14,738 nucleotides of DNA from Zymomonas sp. (GTDB lineage: Bacteria > Pseudomonadota > Alphaproteobacteria > Sphingomonadales > Sphingomonadaceae). The notes beneath the pieces were generated by a model. That model did not search any database. It saw only the letters and a list, made by a program, of their open reading frames with translations, and was not told where the DNA came from. Below are positions 13,187 through 14,738 of the stretch, piece after piece. The translations under genes were made by a program, and so were the position numbers. How positions within the stretch are numbered: position 1 is the stretch's first letter; the number at the start of each line of letters is the position of its first letter. The stretch spans positions 1 to 14,738 of the forward strand of contig NZ_JAIWON010000115.1 in assembly GCF_020216885.1 (NCBI RefSeq). Direction: 5' to 3'.

Positions 13187-13213
13187 AAAAGAAATAAGGA
13201 ACCGTGTGACTTT

Positions 13214-14575
13214 ATGACAATCCAGCCGCCTACAATTTTAAAACAAAATTTTATTGACCGTTATGCCGGACGTAATGTGCCTCGCTATACTTCCTATCCG
13301 ACGGCGGCTGATTTTCGTCATGACCTGACATCCAAAGAGCAGGCGATCCGAATCAAAAATATTGCGCCCGATAGTCGAATATCGGTTTACCTCCACGTTC
13401 CCTTTTGTCAGCAGCTTTGCCATTATTGTGGTTGCCATACCAAGGTTGTCCGCCGTCAGGAAATCATTACAGCCTATGTTGATACTCTGGTTAAAGAGAT
13501 AGAGACTGTCGGTAATCTAGCACCCGGTCATCTAAAAATAGGTCATCTCTCTTGGGGTGGGGGAACCCCGTCTATCATCGGGATTGAAGGTATCCGTAGG
13601 GTGATGAATGCCCTGCACCATTATTTTGATGCAGCCGAAGATATGATCCATGCGATGGAACTTGACCCGCGTTTACTAGATACCGAATTCTCTCAAAATC
13701 TTTTTGATATTGGCATCAATCGCACCAGTCTTGGCGTTCAGGACTTTAACCCGCATATTCAAAAAGCGATCGGCCGCGTTCAACCCATCGAGCAGGTTGA
13801 AAAAGCTATTTTGGCCTTACGCCAAGCAGGTATCAGTCAGGTTAATTTTGATCTTCTTTATGGCCTTCCTCATCAAGGGTTGGATGAAATACGTCTTAAT
13901 TGTCAAGAAACGCTGCGCCTGTCGCCTGACAGAATTGCCTGTTTTGGCTATGCTCATTTACCAGAACGGAAAGCTAATCAGAAATTGATTGATGAAAGCG
14001 CCCTGCCCCAAACCAAAGAACGTTTTGAGCAGGCGGCTTTGATTGCCGAAATATTGCAGCAGAATGGCTATCAGGCAATCGGTATTGATCATTTCGCTAA
14101 AACCGATGATTTATTGGCGGTAGCTGCACGAGAAAAGAAGCTACGCCGCAATTTCCAAGGGTATACCACCGATAACGAGCCTGTATTGATTGGTTTGGGA
14201 GCATCGGCCATCTCGACTTTTTCAGATGCCTATATCCAAAATATCGCCGATATTAAAAATTACAGCCGAGCGATTGAAGAACGGGGTTTAGCGTCTTTTA
14301 GAGGTATTGATATATCGGAAGAAGACCACCTTAGAGGTGAAATAATCAGCGCCCTTATGTGCCATTTTGCGGTTGATTTAACGCCTTATGAGAAAAGCCT
14401 ATCTCTTGAAGATGAGAAAAGAGAGCTGAATCATTTAGAAGAAGAGGGATTGATCCAGTTTCAGCAGAATCGAATAGAGATGACTGAAGCAGGACGCCCC
14501 TTTGTTCGTATTGTTTCGGCGGTGTTCGACAGTTATCGTAAGCAGAAAAAACAAGGCTTTAGCCGCGCCATCTAA
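13214..14575 (+). CDS. hemN: Oxygen-independent coproporphyrinogen III oxidase (radical SAM)
   Basis: This 453-residue enzyme decarboxylates coproporphyrinogen III to protoporphyrinogen IX without oxygen, allowing haem synthesis under fermentation. The radical-SAM cluster motif C-x3-C-x2-C-x-C is intact (Cys65, Cys69, Cys72, Cys74 in PFCQQLCHYCGC). SAM-binding landmarks follow: WGGGTPS (114-120), MELDPR (148-153), RTSLGVQDF (170-178) and NFDLLYGLP (211-219). HemN-specific blocks include VPRYTSYPTA (22-31), GYAHLPERKANQKLI, GIDHFAK and NFQGYTTD, which separate it from HemW-type proteins. Length is normal. Start ATG 13214 gives the expected N-terminus; the nearest AAGGA is 13 bases away, a long spacing that may mean modest translation. 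No terminator follows in the AT-rich tail. Confidence 0.97.
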   Translation: MTIQPPTILKQNFIDRYAGRNVPRYTSYPTAADFRHDLTSKEQAIRIKNIAPDSRISVYLHVPFCQQLCHYCGCHTKVVRRQEIITAYVDTLVKEIETVGNLAPGHLKIGHLSWGGGTPSIIGIEGIRRVMNALHHYFDAAEDMIHAMELDPRLLDTEFSQNLFDIGINRTSLGVQDFNPHIQKAIGRVQPIEQVEKAILALRQAGISQVNFDLLYGLPHQGLDEIRLNCQETLRLSPDRIACFGYAHLPERKANQKLIDESALPQTKERFEQAALIAEILQQNGYQAIGIDHFAKTDDLLAVAAREKKLRRNFQGYTTDNEPVLIGLGASAISTFSDAYIQNIADIKNYSRAIEERGLASFRGIDISEEDHLRGEIISALMCHFAVDLTPYEKSLSLEDEKRELNHLEEEGLIQFQQNRIEMTEAGRPFVRIVSAVFDSYRKQKKQGFSRAI

Positions 14576-14738
14576 AAATAACAAAAGTTACAAAATTTAA
14601 CAAAATAGAATAAATCTACAAATCATATTAGGCGGAATAATTTTGACAAATTTTATTTTTATTTTTAGGAAAACAGGCGATAAAACTATCAAATAAACCC
14701 ATAATTTTTTATCTATATTTTATTTTTAAGGAATTATT
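14576..14738 (+). promoter_or_regulatory. AT-rich tail with TTGACA and a ribosome-binding site at the window edge
   Basis: The stretch is very AT-rich and contains no gene. A perfect TTGACA begins at 14643, without a clean -10 at 17 bases. AAGGA (14728-14732) followed by six bases brings the sequence to the window end, so a plus-strand gene probably starts at or just after 14739. Confidence 0.35.

Overview
This window is almost certainly a chromosomal segment of Zymomonas mobilis (Alphaproteobacteria, Sphingomonadales). The clearest marker is a complete 568-codon pyruvate decarboxylase gene (pdc), the key enzyme of that organism's homo-ethanol fermentation, which matches the Z. mobilis protein as I remember it apart from a few residues. 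The moderate GC content, AT-rich spacers and the dnaA-rpsT pairing fit the same assignment. It reads as ordinary core chromosome: I see no insertion sequence, integrase, CRISPR array, toxin-antitoxin pair, tRNA or rRNA.

Layout from left to right. At 1-688 (minus) is the 5' part of methionine aminopeptidase (map), cut by the window edge. Divergent from it on plus are a CinA-type molybdopterin-binding-domain protein (801-1562) and, 12 bases on, a dienelactone-hydrolase-like protein (1575-2579) whose catalytic nucleophile position is glycine. A shared bidirectional terminator (2607-2635) separates these from a convergent minus-strand Bax-inhibitor-1 membrane protein (2660-3388). Three more minus-strand genes follow: a UPF0303/HbpS-like protein (3619-4179), an OmpA-family outer-membrane protein (4371-5465) with its own terminator, and a YheS-like ABC-F ATPase (5880-7745). 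Next come dnaA (7840-9294), rpsT (9962-10225) and pdc (10560-12266), all on minus. On plus at the right end is hemN (13214-14575), for oxygen-independent haem synthesis. The window closes on an AT-rich stretch ending in a ribosome-binding site for an unseen gene.

The genes serve housekeeping and central physiology: protein maturation (map), translation (rpsT, ABC-F), replication initiation (dnaA), envelope integrity (OmpA), fermentation (pdc) and anaerobic haem synthesis (hemN). I do not see a multi-gene undescribed system.

The most interesting material is in the spacers. First, eight GANTC sites (the CcrM methylation motif of Alphaproteobacteria) lie within 337 bases upstream of dnaA, far denser than elsewhere in the window, beside a perfect 12-bp hairpin. 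Second, the pdc upstream region holds a 60-codon small ORF with an ideal Shine-Dalgarno sequence, a second mini-ORF, and three consecutive palindromes. Third, a LacI/GalR-type operator palindrome lies between pdc and hemN. Several start codons below (HbpS-like, OmpA, ABC-F, DnaA) were moved downstream from the longest ORF because ribosome-binding-site spacing favours the later start.
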